The notes under the pieces were generated by a model. That model was not told where the DNA came from and did not search any database. It saw only the letters and a program-made list of their open reading frames with translations. A stretch of DNA of 64,000 nt from Sesamum alatum (lineage: Eukaryota > Streptophyta > Magnoliopsida > Lamiales > Pedaliaceae): contig JACGWO010000011.1 in NCBI GenBank assembly GCA_034509735.1, positions 13,053,866-13,117,865 on the forward strand, read 5' to 3'. The position numbers and the translations under genes are program-made. This document shows positions 22,686 through 33,100 of the stretch, piece by piece (the stretch's first letter is position 1; each line of letters starts with the position of its first letter).

Positions 22686-24907
22686 GTTTAGTTGTGGTTC
22701 GCCTCCTCCAGGACATGGAGGAGGCGACCAACACCTCCACTGCCGGCCCGTCTCAGCCACCAAAATCAAAAAGAGCAATAATAATTATTATTTATTTATA
22801 CAAAATTATTATTTAAGAAAAATAAATAAATATAATGTTATTTGGGTACGGTCTTTGAAACGGTTACGGATTCAGGAACATCGAACAACCCATTCCAAAG
22901 TTAATGACTATACATTTTCATCGTCTCTTCCACACATTCTAAAACCGTACCAACAATATATTCCAAATAAATATTAAAATCATTTCTACGTGTGATCGAA
23001 AATTAGGTTCAACTGTAGTTCCACTTATCGTTCCAAAATGACCACCGGATAAAACTGTACCATTTCATTTAGGAATAGTCGTTGGCGCGGTTACCTATTC
23101 CAAAACATCGAGCAACGCATACTAAAGTTAATTACTATATGTTATTAATGTCGCTCCAATTACACATACATAACCTGTTCCAAATGAACCACCAGGATAA
23201 AATGAAACTGTTCCAAATTGTACTTGCTTTAGTTTATTAATAGGATTTTTTTTATTAATAGGATCTTTTTACTAATAGGATTAATAGTTTATTAATAGGA
23301 TTATTTTTAACCTTAACCTTCAATCGGGTTAATTACCCCAATTGAGTCGAGAGTCAATTATAATTTGTTGAATTTACAATTATGTAATTTATATAATAAC
23401 TCCCTCTAATTACACAAACAAAATAAATTACCCCAATTTCATGTATTAGAGCCAAATGACCATCTACATCTTTATTCACAATTTCAAGTGTATATTTTTT
23501 TATTAACCTACTTGCATGTAATTGTAAGAAAACTGAATTCTATTTAATCACTATTTCAAATATATATCTTTACATTAACCCTCCAATAGGTTTAAGGTTG
23601 ATTATTTCAAGCAGATGATCTACAATTTTTGTTAAGGGCACTGAGTCAAAGTTTTGTCATCTACCAATTGAAGTTCTTATTTGATTCCATAGTGTCCTAT
23701 TTTCTTGAAAAATTGCGGCAATCTCAAATACTGTCATTTTGCATTAGCTTAGACTTGAAATTTCAATTTGGTTTCTTCTAAAAAGTTGTAGAAGACTCAA
23801 TTGAGTACAATTTAAGAAGAAGAAAGACACAATTTAGATTCTCTATCACAAACTTTTGCCGCTTGGAATATATATTGCGTTTGTGTAATTAAACTACATT
23901 AACCTTCCTCCAGGTAAATATGATATAGATAAAACAAAAGAAAAATAAATTAAGCAAACCGCATTTAACATATACTCATATATATATATATATATATGAT
24001 TGAAATAGAAGATAATCTGACATACTTGTTTAACCAGGACAACTTGAGGAACCAAGAAGACAACATAATAGGTGAAGGCATGCGGAAAAGATATGCATAG
24101 TTGCGGAGAAGTCCACACATCTAGTTTGGACGAATCCACAGTAGGGGCAGCTGCCCCCACTGGGATCTTGGAGTTCCTATGAGATGCTGAAAAAAAAAAA
24201 TATTTACCATCGTAGGCCATTTCTAATGGAGCGGCATTTCATCCCATCAAATTAGTGGGATAATTTTTTCTTCCAAATATGTCATTAACTTTTGTTTTAA
24301 ATTATATTTATATCATTTTAACTTTTTGTTGTATTCATATATTTTTTTATTGTATTTCAATTTAAGTTTTGAATTATTAAGAAAAATATCATTAGAAAGA
24401 TCTCATTGAGACCTTCAAATTCAAACCAATATTGAACTATTATCCCCACTAATTATTTGTAAAAGGGGCAGTATAACTATATATGCAGGTGTTTTGAAAA
24501 TCTCACTTTTGAGGCCTTGCTTTACGTGCCTGAATAGTAAAACTGCAGTGCATGTTAGACTAGCTAGTTATTATGATGTGGGATACACAAATAATTTCTG
24601 TGTGATTGGTGGGTCTGACTAGCAGGAGCAATAACATCCCATTGGAAATCGTTAGTTATTTTGTTGTTACCAATTGTTGGAATGATTTAATCAATTGTAA
24701 CGTTTAACTAACCGCTTGGTTTGAATGTTAAACTTATTTGCAAATTTAGTTTATTTGAGTTGTTGGATGATATTTAGACTTGGTTTGTATTGTTATAGAT
24801 AGTAAAAGTAATTGTGGTTCATATTATAACTTAGTTTCGGTTGTTGTTGATCGTGTGACATAATTTCCTTTCATGATTGTATTATAATTTAATTTCTGTT
24901 ATTATTG
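22686..24907. other. AT-rich intergenic region with a local duplication
   Basis: Two diverged copies of about 227 bp start at CGGTTACGGATTC (about 22860) and CGGTTACCTATTC (about 23087) and share ACATCGAACAACCCAT-like text. ATTAATAGGAT is repeated four times near 23235-23310. A TA microsatellite lies at 23978-23997. An open frame at 24220-23894 (-) has a possible donor but no recognisable product. No gene is supported. Confidence 0.4.
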
Positions 24908-24915
24908 GTTGTTAT
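24908..24915. repeat. Left 8-bp TSD of the hAT element (GTTGTTAT)
   Basis: It is identical to 28689-28696. Eight-bp TSDs are the hAT hallmark. Confidence 0.85.
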
Positions 24916-27900
24916 CAGTATAGTCAATGGCGCGCGCCATGGTGAGAGGCGCTTAAGGCACAACCTTCTCGCCATAAATTACAAATAGTGCCAGCCTTCG
25001 TCTAGGCGCTGCCATGGCGCGCGCCTGGGCGCCATTTAGGTTGTTGCCCAGGCGCGCCTTTGTGAGCCCAAGCCTGTTCAGGCCTGGGCCCATGAATAAA
25101 AAAACAAAAATAGAAAACTAGGGAGTCCAAATGACTCCAACAACAACTGAGCACCCTAATATTATAATAAGAGCCCTTCCGACTGTTGAACTACTGTTGC
25201 TGTGCTGCATGCATGGTTCTTTCCAATTTCCACCACGTCTAGACTCTAGGGCCGCTGCTGCTGATCTTCTTTTCTCTGTCCGCTACCGCTGTTGTTGCTA
25301 TTGGTAACGGGTAAGTTGTTAATATTTTGGATTTCTTATGTTTTGTCTTCTTGTTAATGATTCTTTTCTTTTCTTTTCTTTTCTTCAAACTTCATGTATT
25401 GTAAATACATGCTTTAAATTTTTAGTGTATGTATGTATGATTAGTTTAAATTTAAACAATATTTTTCAGATTCAAATTAATATTTCTTCAATTGTTGAAG
25501 ACTGAAGTACTGAATATAGATTTTCAAATTTCCATGAATACTGGAAATATTTTTTAAATTACTTTAAACTTTAAAGTATTGTAAATATTAATATTGCTTC
25601 TGAAATTTTCCTGTAAAAACTTTTTATTTCTGAAAAATACTTTTCAGAATTCAGATTTCATATTAATATTTTCAGAGTACTATTATGATTTTCTGAAAAT
25701 TAGCTTATTTTTCTTTAATTTTGAGACAATGTAAATTTATTTTCTATCATATATTATTTTTTTTTATTTTTTCAAATTAATATTTACAGTTGAGAATGTC
25801 AAGTTCAGCTTCAAGTTGAAAGAATCCGGCATGGAATTATACATCCTTGCCTGGTCTTAACAACACAAATAAGACAAAATGTAATTTTTGTGGGAAGGTT
25901 AACAACAAAGAGATTACGAGACAAAAACAACACCTTACTGGTGGTTTTAGTAATACCAAACCGTGTCCAAAATGTCCGGAGCATGTACATGAAGAGATTA
26001 GAAACTATATGAAAAAAAAAGAAAGATTTGAAGGACCAAATGGATCAATTCCCCATTTTGATGATATTGCTGAGGAACAAGAGCAGTGGGAAGCTCAACA
26101 ACAAAATATCAGTTATGGCAAGCGTCCATCTAGTTTCTCTATTGGAGGAGGCTCATCTCAATCTGTTGCACAGAGAATGCCACAAAAAAAAGTCAAAACA
26201 AATAGATACTATTTATTTATTCTTCACGCAAGATGCTGATGAGGTAGTGAAGTAAAGGAAAAATAAAGATGGTGGGAAGTTATTTGATGAGAATAAGAAA
26301 AAAATGAGAGAGTACGTAGTACAAAAGTTTGCTCGATGGATGTATGATAGGGGCATCCCATTCAATACTGTACGAGCTTATAGTTTTGGACCAGTAGTTG
26401 AAGCCTTTAGCCAGTACGACCCTGGCACGAAACCCCCCTGTTAATCATGAGGTTAGGGTCACATATTTGAAGACGGAACTGGAACACACTCGTGCAATTT
26501 TGAGAGAGCATGATGAAACCAGGGCTAAATATAGTTGATCGTTGATGGCAGATGATTATTCTGATAGAAAGCAAAGAAGGCTCATCAATTTTCTGGTGAA
26601 TGCCCAAAAGGAACCAAATTCATAGAATCTGTGGATGGATCATCATATGCTCACACGAGTGCGAAAATATTTGAGTTGTTGGATAAGTATGTGCAGCTTG
26701 TTGGAGAGAAAGATGTGATCCAAGTAGTCACAAATAGTGCAAGTGCAAATATTTTAGCTGGTGAGAATTTTTTTAAAATTAATTTATTATCATAATATCT
26801 TTACATATTCTTTTAATATTTTTAAATCTTTATTTGTTAATCATGAGTAGGATCATTCTTGGAGTCAAAAATACCCACATCTATACTGGTCACCTTGTGC
26901 AGTTCATTGTATAGATCTAATGTTTCATGACATCTTCAAACTTCCTAATTTGAAGAAGACATATGAGCGGAGTGTGATGATTAATGCGTACATATATAAT
27001 AGACCCCCTCTCTTAGACATCATGAGAGATTTTTTACTAAGCATAGAAAGATGGTGAGACCAGCAAAAACTCGCTTTGCAACTGCATTTCTGACTTTGAA
27101 GCGATTCCATGTTCAAAAGGGGACCTTGAAGAAGATGATGTTTACATCTGAAAAGTGGATTAAGAGTAGGTATGCAAAAGAAACGCAAGGCAAACTAGTA
27201 GCAAGTATTATATTGATGCCTTCTTTTTGGAATTATGTTCTTTTCATTATTAAAGTTTCTGGTCCACTCATTAAAGTGCTTCGATTAGTATATGGTGAGA
27301 AAAAACCACCAATAGGTTATATATATGAGATAGAGCCAAAGAAGCTATTGCTGCCTCATTTTCCAACAACGAAAGTACAAAGAGATATTTGAGATGATTG
27401 ACAAGAGATGAGATATCCAACTTCATAGGCCATTACATGGAGCTGGTTATTTCCCGAACCCAGAGTTCTTCTATACAATTCCAAATGTAGAAAAGGATAA
27501 GGAGGTTATGCAGGGTTTATATGGTTGCACAGGGAAGTTGGTTCCAAGTGTTGAATTGCAAGATAAGATTATTGATGAGCTTCCAAGGTACAAGAAAGCT
27601 GAAGGACTTTCTGGAACTCCTTTTACAATAAGACATAGGGCTACAAAAGCATCAGGTAATGAAAATTATTTTCCAAAACAAATATGTCAATTCTTTTAAC
27701 TATACTTACTTTTTTCTTAATATTTGAAATTTAAGTTTTTCAATTTTTTGAATTATTAGCTGAATGGTGGGCTTCCTTTGGATCATCAACTCTGAACTTG
27801 CAAACTTTTGCAATCAAAGTTCTAAGCCTTACATGTAGTTCATCTGGTTGTAAGAGAAATTGGAGTGTTTTTGAACATGTAAGTATACACTATATTTTGT

Positions 27901-28688
27901 ATATTGATAGATATAATCTTTTATTAATTTTTCTAATTACTAATTTAAATTTATGCAGCTTATTCTAAGAAAAAATAGATTGAAGCAACAACGTTTGAAT
28001 GATTTGGTTTTTATCAAATATAATAGAGCGTTGAGACGGCGATACGATGCACGTGATACAATAGATCCCATTCTCTTGGATGAAATAGATGAGAGTAATG
28101 AGTGGTTGTTAGGAAGATTGACTCTTGATGATAGTGATGAAGAGAATGTGAATGTATTTGAGGATGATGATTTAACATGGGGTGATGTTGTACAAGCTGC
28201 CAGGGTTGATGAAGATGCTTATGATTTTCGATCTCTACCTTCACAAGAATCAAAGGCATCTTCTTCAAAAGCAATAAAAAAAGCAACTACATCATCTAGA
28301 TCTATTGAACACCGTCATCTTATTGATGAAGAAGAAGAAGAGGAGGATGAAGAAGAAGAACACTTTAATGATATTGATGAAGAGGAGGCTCATTATACAT
28401 CTGATGATGATGGAGAGGGAAATGAAGATGATCTAGCAGAATTAGATGATTAGATTTTAGGTTTATTTGAGATTTTAACCTTTTTTCCTCGTCAAGACTT
28501 TAAGTTAGTTGTTTTTAAATTATATGAAGTGTTTTTTGAGTTGAATATGTAATTTAATCTTTATATAAATATATAAATTAGATGAATGTATACGTGCGCC
28601 ACACTTTTAAAAGGTGCATGCCGCGCCGTGCACCGTGCGCCATGACTCCAGGAGCCCTTGGCGCCATTGTGCGCTACTGACTACTATG
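24916..28688 (+). mobile_element. hAT transposon, both termini present, 3773 bp
   Basis: The ends are CAGTATAGTCAATGGCGC and, inverted, CATAGTAGTCAGTAGCGC, which agree at 13 of 18 positions; the 8-bp TSD is GTTGTTAT. About 100-160 bp inside each end is strikingly GC-rich, with words such as GGCGCGCGCCATGG, TAGGCGC, CAGGCGCGCC (left) and GTGCGCCATG, TTGGCGCC, TGCGCC (right). This contrasts with AT-rich DNA outside and is probably the transposase-binding subterminal region. The enclosed transposase gene runs in the same orientation but is broken, so the element is not autonomous as it stands. The exact TSD suggests an insertion that is not very old. Confidence 0.88.
25796..28453 (+). pseudogene. 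hAT transposase (BED finger, DUF659, C-terminal dimerisation region)
   Basis: A likely start ATG at 25796-25798 follows an AG acceptor-like site (TTTACAG). A stop codon TGA at 25817-25819 breaks the frame after seven codons; CGA to TGA is an easy explanation. In-frame from 25847 comes a BED zinc finger (KCNFCGKV, then H and C ligands). The DUF659-like region follows (WMYDRGIPFNTVRAYSFGPV near 26330-26390, then VQLVGEKDVIQVVTNSASAN at 26695-26755) with several stops, and CAVHCIDLMFHDI near 26895-26935. The C-terminal dimerisation region is AEWWASFGSSTLNLQTFAIKVLSLTCSSSGCKRNWSVFEH (27761-27878, quoted in parts: WWASFGSS, RNWSVFEH), then NRLKQQRLNDLVFIKYNRAL from 27974. An acidic tail ends at 28453. 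AT-rich introns separate the parts. Confidence 0.85.
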
Positions 28689-28696
28689 GTTGTTAT
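28689..28696. repeat. Right 8-bp TSD of the hAT element (GTTGTTAT)
   Basis: Identical to 24908-24915. Confidence 0.85.
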
Positions 28697-28744
28697 TATT
28701 GATTTGTGTAGATCATATGTTGATATTATTTGATTATATTTAAA

Positions 28745-29165
28745 TATTACTGATAGGGATAAACAGGGTAGGCCTGATCCAGGCCTAATAGGCAAGACCT
28801 AAGATCGTCAAGCATGTAACCTAGCCCCAAATTCGAACGGTCCAAAGCAAGAAGCACAGGCCTCAACGAGGGACAGAGTCATACAGCCCAGGAAGGAGGG
28901 CCCACACCTCCATCCGGTCCAAGGAAGGAGCGAAGCCTAGGAGCATGCCCAGCCTCAATTGGGCTAACTCAGTTAACGAGGCATAACAACCCGATCTGAA
29001 GGCCATGAAGTTTGCCAATGAGACGACAGACGCCCACATCACCTTGTCGATGTGGAAGAATACCCGAATTCCGAGAAGGACGCGAGGCGGAGATAGACAT
29101 CCTTATCCGCAAGACCAATCTGCGTTTGTGGAGGAGATAGGCATCCTTAATATTTTTGGGACAAT
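28745..29165. repeat. GC-rich island, possible solo or truncated LTR
   Basis: About 420 bp of clearly higher GC begins near TGATAGGGATAAACAGGG. It contains GTAGGCCTGATCCAGGCCTA, GGAGGGCCCACACC and CGAGGCGGAGATAGACATCC. The TG start and composition resemble an LTR, but no CA end, TSD or coding sequence was found. The open frames inside have no recognisable product. Confidence 0.35.
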
Positions 29166-29649
29166 AGAACATCTAAACATAATTTGGTCGTGCTTTTTAG
29201 ATGATTATTTTATAATGAAAAACAAAAAATAGATTGTCGTAGACTACAAAGACCACTAACCAATTAATTTTTTGTTTTTTGGAAATTACAATTGTATAAT
29301 TACACAAATATTTTAATAAATTGAGTAAAAACATTTATCCAAGTAATGCATCAATACAATAAAAAATAATAAAATAAATTAAAATAAATTACATAAAACG
29401 AGACAAATACATGGACGTTGGGTGAAACTCGAATCACTTAGGCGATTTCAATACTTATTGGTTTGCATACAGGTTAAGATATTTTGAAATTAAAATACCA
29501 TATTGAATAAAAATTAAAAAGTATAATACAACCCATCCAACCAAGGTCCTGTACACAGTACACCCAATGACCCTAACAAATTAACCAAAAGACGAGAGAG
29601 GCAAAAGGAAAAAGAAATAACTCTAACCACATGTTTGACTTATTTATTT
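29166..29649. other. AT-rich spacer
   Basis: No gene or bounded repeat is visible. Confidence 0.5.
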
Positions 29650-30007
29650 GGGTAAATTACGGCTATAGTCACCTAATATTTGACAAAATTACGAATACTC
29701 AATCATTATTTAGAATATTACAAATACTCCGTTAAATGGTAAAAAATTATATAGTCCCTAGATGGTGAAGTAAAAATTACTATTTTATCCTTGTTGGTTT
29801 TGTTTTTTTCAAACAAAAGATATTTGAGAAAATGTAAAAGAATTTGAAGGTGGGTCTTGGTCAATTCATCATAAAAATTGGATATAAATCTAACGGAGCC
29901 TAACGAAATAAGCTTGTTATTAGACAAACGTTAAAATCAGAGAGTTTATAATTTTTTAAGTATTTATAATTATGCAAAACTTTAGGAAAATCGACTCTAC
30001 TTTGCCC
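29650..30007. mobile_element. MITE, GGGTAAATTAC family
   Basis: It starts GGGTAAATTACGGCTATAGT and ends inverted at TACTTTGCCC. Interior phrases AAAATTACGAATACTC and TATAATTATGCAAAAC are typical of the family. No convincing TSD was seen. Confidence 0.6.
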
Positions 30008-30115
30008 TACTTATTATTTCATTTAACTTGGACCGAATTCCCTATCGGGAAAAAAAAAATACTTGGATCGAATTTCTTAGTTTATAATCTTGTGCATGCT
30101 TGGTACACTAGAAAA

Positions 30116-30353
30116 AATTTAACAGTTAACCATGATTAATTGTCATGGTTGAAAATAAAAAGTCATAGTGAATAGTCATTCACATGGTAAAAACATTTGT
30201 TATGGCTCATAACCATGGCAAAAAGGGTTTTCATGGTGAATAATCAAGATTTTTGCTATGGTTTTTGTTTAACCATAGTTAATAATAATTATTTATTATG
30301 ATTTTAGTCCGCAGCGAATATTTTTGTAACCAATAGTGAATTTTCTTGTAATG
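30116..30353. mobile_element. CACTA-type MITE (CCATGG family), 3-bp TSD GTA
   Basis: It starts CACTAGAAAAAATTTAACAG and ends GTGAATTTTCTTGTAATG. GTA flanks it at 30113-30115 and 30354-30356. The interior is self-complementary (TAACCATGATTAATTGTCATG; TTTAACCATAGTTAATAATA). Confidence 0.75.
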
Positions 30354-30506
30354 GTACTTGATGTGGGAAAGTCTTGGTCTCCTCTTGAAATGTTTTAAGT
30401 TTGAATTTTTGCACATGAAATTGTACTCTCAGAATGACATGAATATTGCATTTTATATCCCATAATTTAAAAGTTCTTTGTTTGGGTACTAATATTATCG
30501 ATTTTA

Positions 30507-30766
30507 GGGTAAACTACAGTGACATCCTTGAAGTTAACCTAAAATATATAAATACCCCCTATTTTTTTATAAAATTACAGTTACTTCCTCATGTTATAAT
30601 TGTATTACAACTGCACCCCCTATTTAAAGGTAAAACTTACGCTAATACTCCATGAAAAATATTACACTAACACCCCTTAGGGGGTGTAGCTGTAATTATG
30701 CAAAAGACAATGAATATTAATTTGTGTAATTGAACCTAACTCAGGAAATGTCAATGTAATTTACCC
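30507..30766. mobile_element. MITE, GGGTAAATTAC family
   Basis: The ends are GGGTAAACTACAGTGACATC and, inverted, TGTCAATGTAATTTACCC. Interior words are AATACCCCCTAT and ACTGCACCCCCTATTT. The TSD is not clear. Confidence 0.65.
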
Positions 30767-30918
30767 TTGTAGCATATTGCATCCTTCATTTCAAATTCTT
30801 TTGCAATTTTCGTCCCAAGTCAATTCTGACGTCCTAGCGGACTAGCACGTACCACTTGTGTGCTCCATTAAGTTGAGGGTTTGGGAGGAAAGAAAATTAA
30901 CCAGACTTGAAGATTTCA

Positions 30919-31377
30919 GATTAAACACATTTTTCATCCCCTGATTTAGATCCTCTGTCGTTTTTGTCCTTTAATTTTTTAGGATAGCATTTTGGTTATA
31001 TATCCTTTTTTAATTTCACAACTTAAGTCCTTATTTATCTTGTCGGAGTTCAACTCCATACCCTAGAAGGGTGAACACCGATGAAAAATCAGATCGAAAT
31101 TGAGAAAATTAAAAAGATATAAAAACAAAATGATATTCTAGAAAATTAAAGGATAAAAATGCTGAAAAAAATGAGCCAATAGAAATAGTACGTCGTCCCA
31201 TTTTTAAAAAGTCAAGTAAGATATGCATGCATTTTTTCAGCAAAAATGGTCAACTCCGGAAAAAAAAATATTGAAATCTTAAAAATTAAAAATACAGGAC
31301 CAAAATACTAACGTAAAAAATTAAAGAACAAAAATGCTAAATAATTTAAGTTATAGAACCAAAAATGCATTTAAGCC
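30919..31377. mobile_element. MITE, GGATTAAAT family (degenerate)
   Basis: It starts GATTAAACACATTTTTCATC and ends inverted at AAAATGCATTTAAGCC. Interior phrases TCGGAGTTCAACTCC and GAGCCAATAGAAATAG mark the family. Confidence 0.55.
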
Positions 31378-32204
31378 TCAAAATATTATAGAAAAAAGCA
31401 AGATTTCCCAAATCCTCCAAAAGAAGGCACCTCTTCACGCCCAAAAATTCACTTTGCATCGTAATAACAAATTTGCTTCATGAAATCACACTAACCACAA
31501 AGATACAATCGAATATTTAAGTTATGGAACGTAAAATGTAATTTTCTCATAAATAATGTATCTGAATTTTTCTTTTTCTGTTTACTTTTAAATTAATCTA
31601 TATCTAAATTTAATTGAATGTCTATCCCGTCAAATTTGTGCTTATTTTATAGAGTTGAAAAGTTTGGCATGTCTGCGGAATGCCAATTTTTCCCTCAATA
31701 TACGTTTTGACTACTTCAATTGAAGGGATCTAGAACAACAAATAAATTCCCCAACACAAAAGGAAATTTATGTTAGAAACAAACAGTCGCGGGGAAATTT
31801 TTTTATTGAATTTTCAACTTTATTCGGATTCATGCATAATTTCCTAAAATGGATAATGAATTTTCAAATGCTTGCCTCGCACGAGACTCTTGCTATTTTT
31901 CCAATAAATTAGCTTATGTTTGTTAAATGACCATCTCATCTAAAAATTCTTAGGATAGAGAATGGAATCATTTAATATATTAACACGCCCTCGTCTAAAA
32001 GTTCTTATGTTTTGAGAGTGGAAAATTTTAATATTAATATATTAACACACCCTCTCACGTGCAAATCCTACAAGTGAAAAATTTCTTTCATAAATGGGTT
32101 TCAATGAGCTTTGAACCTCGGATTTTTGATCGGCTTAACTCTAATATCATGTTAAACAACCACTTCATCTAAATATTTAAACTATTATAAAAGTCAATCA
32201 TTTA
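31378..32204. other. AT-rich spacer with a short local duplication
   Basis: The phrase AATATATTAACACGCCCTC (about 31974) recurs as AATATATTAACACACCCTC (about 32035) with similar surrounding text. No gene is visible. Confidence 0.45.
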
Positions 32205-32213
32205 TTAATATTA

Positions 32214-32770
32214 GGGTAAATTACAACGAGCTCCCTTAAGGTTTCAATACCCCTCCGTTGTTTGGAAAATTAGAAATCCCCCCCCCCCTCCATTCTTGAT
32301 TTTTTTTTTATAATTATTACACGATAATGTTAAATGATGGGTAAAATTAAAACTTATGTAATTTTTTTTTGCTAACGTCAATATTCTTCCTCCAAATTCT
32401 AATGAAAGGGGGTCAAGTGTAAACAGAGAAGAAGGGGTGTAAGTGTAATTTCAAAACTTATTTGGGGGAAAGTGTAATTTTGTATTCTCATAGAGGGTTT
32501 AGGTGTAATTAACCCAAAAGTTTATCCAGTACTTAGTGAAAAAAAAATCAGAAATTTTTTAAAATAAATAAAATTATAATTCATAGTCCACAAGGGTATT
32601 TGGGTCAGTTCACCAAAACAAAAAAACGGATGAAAACCTAAAGGAGACTAATGAATTGGGCTAGTCGTTAGACGGCATATAAACTCGGTCAGGGGTATTG
32701 ATAATCTCACAAATAACAAAAAGATATTTATAATTATGTCAAAATTCACGAAAGTCATTGTAATTTACAC
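32214..32770. mobile_element. MITE, GGGTAAATTAC family, exact 9-bp TSD
   Basis: It is flanked by TTAATATTA at 32205-32213 and 32771-32779. It starts GGGTAAATTACAACGAGCTC and ends CATTGTAATTTACAC. At 557 bp it is longer than its relatives and contains a second copy-like segment ending GTGTAATTAACCC near 32515. A homopolymer of 13 C lies at 32280-32292. Confidence 0.75.
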
Positions 32771-33006
32771 TTAATATTAACAATGTTACAAATCGAGTGC
32801 ATAAACAGTAAAGATAAACATAACGCTTGTGCACCAATAAGATAAATAGTGAATCACGAAGTAAAAATACATGAAAAGGAAATAAACCTAGCTCGAGTCT
32901 TGGACGAACTGTCAAATAAAATCCCTATACATATTTACATCCCGAAAGTCAGACCAAGAAAACGTGTGAACAACGTTGTTAAATGCAATTGCATGTCCTG
33001 ATATCC

Positions 33007-33014
33007 TATAAATA
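33007..33014 (+). promoter_or_regulatory. TATA box of the plus-strand PNP-like gene
   Basis: TATAAATA in the context CCTGATATCCTATAAATAGG lies 87 bp upstream of the ATG. The same context occurs at the paralogue (minus strand, 9310-9317). Confidence 0.75.
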
Positions 33015-33100
33015 GGGGGCATTACCAGTCATTGGAATGCAAGATTTAGTGTGATTACATATAAATTTGGAAGGTTTTGTCAGAAAATATTAGGTCGGAA

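Noticed and set aside
23894..24220. Open frame on the minus strand starting MAYDGKYFFF, with an AAG|GTATGT donor-like site
   Set aside because: No recognisable domain, no partner exons, and the tail is low complexity; probably chance.
24916..28688. Active autonomous hAT element
   Set aside because: The transposase frame has an early stop and further breaks, so it cannot make its own transposase in this form.
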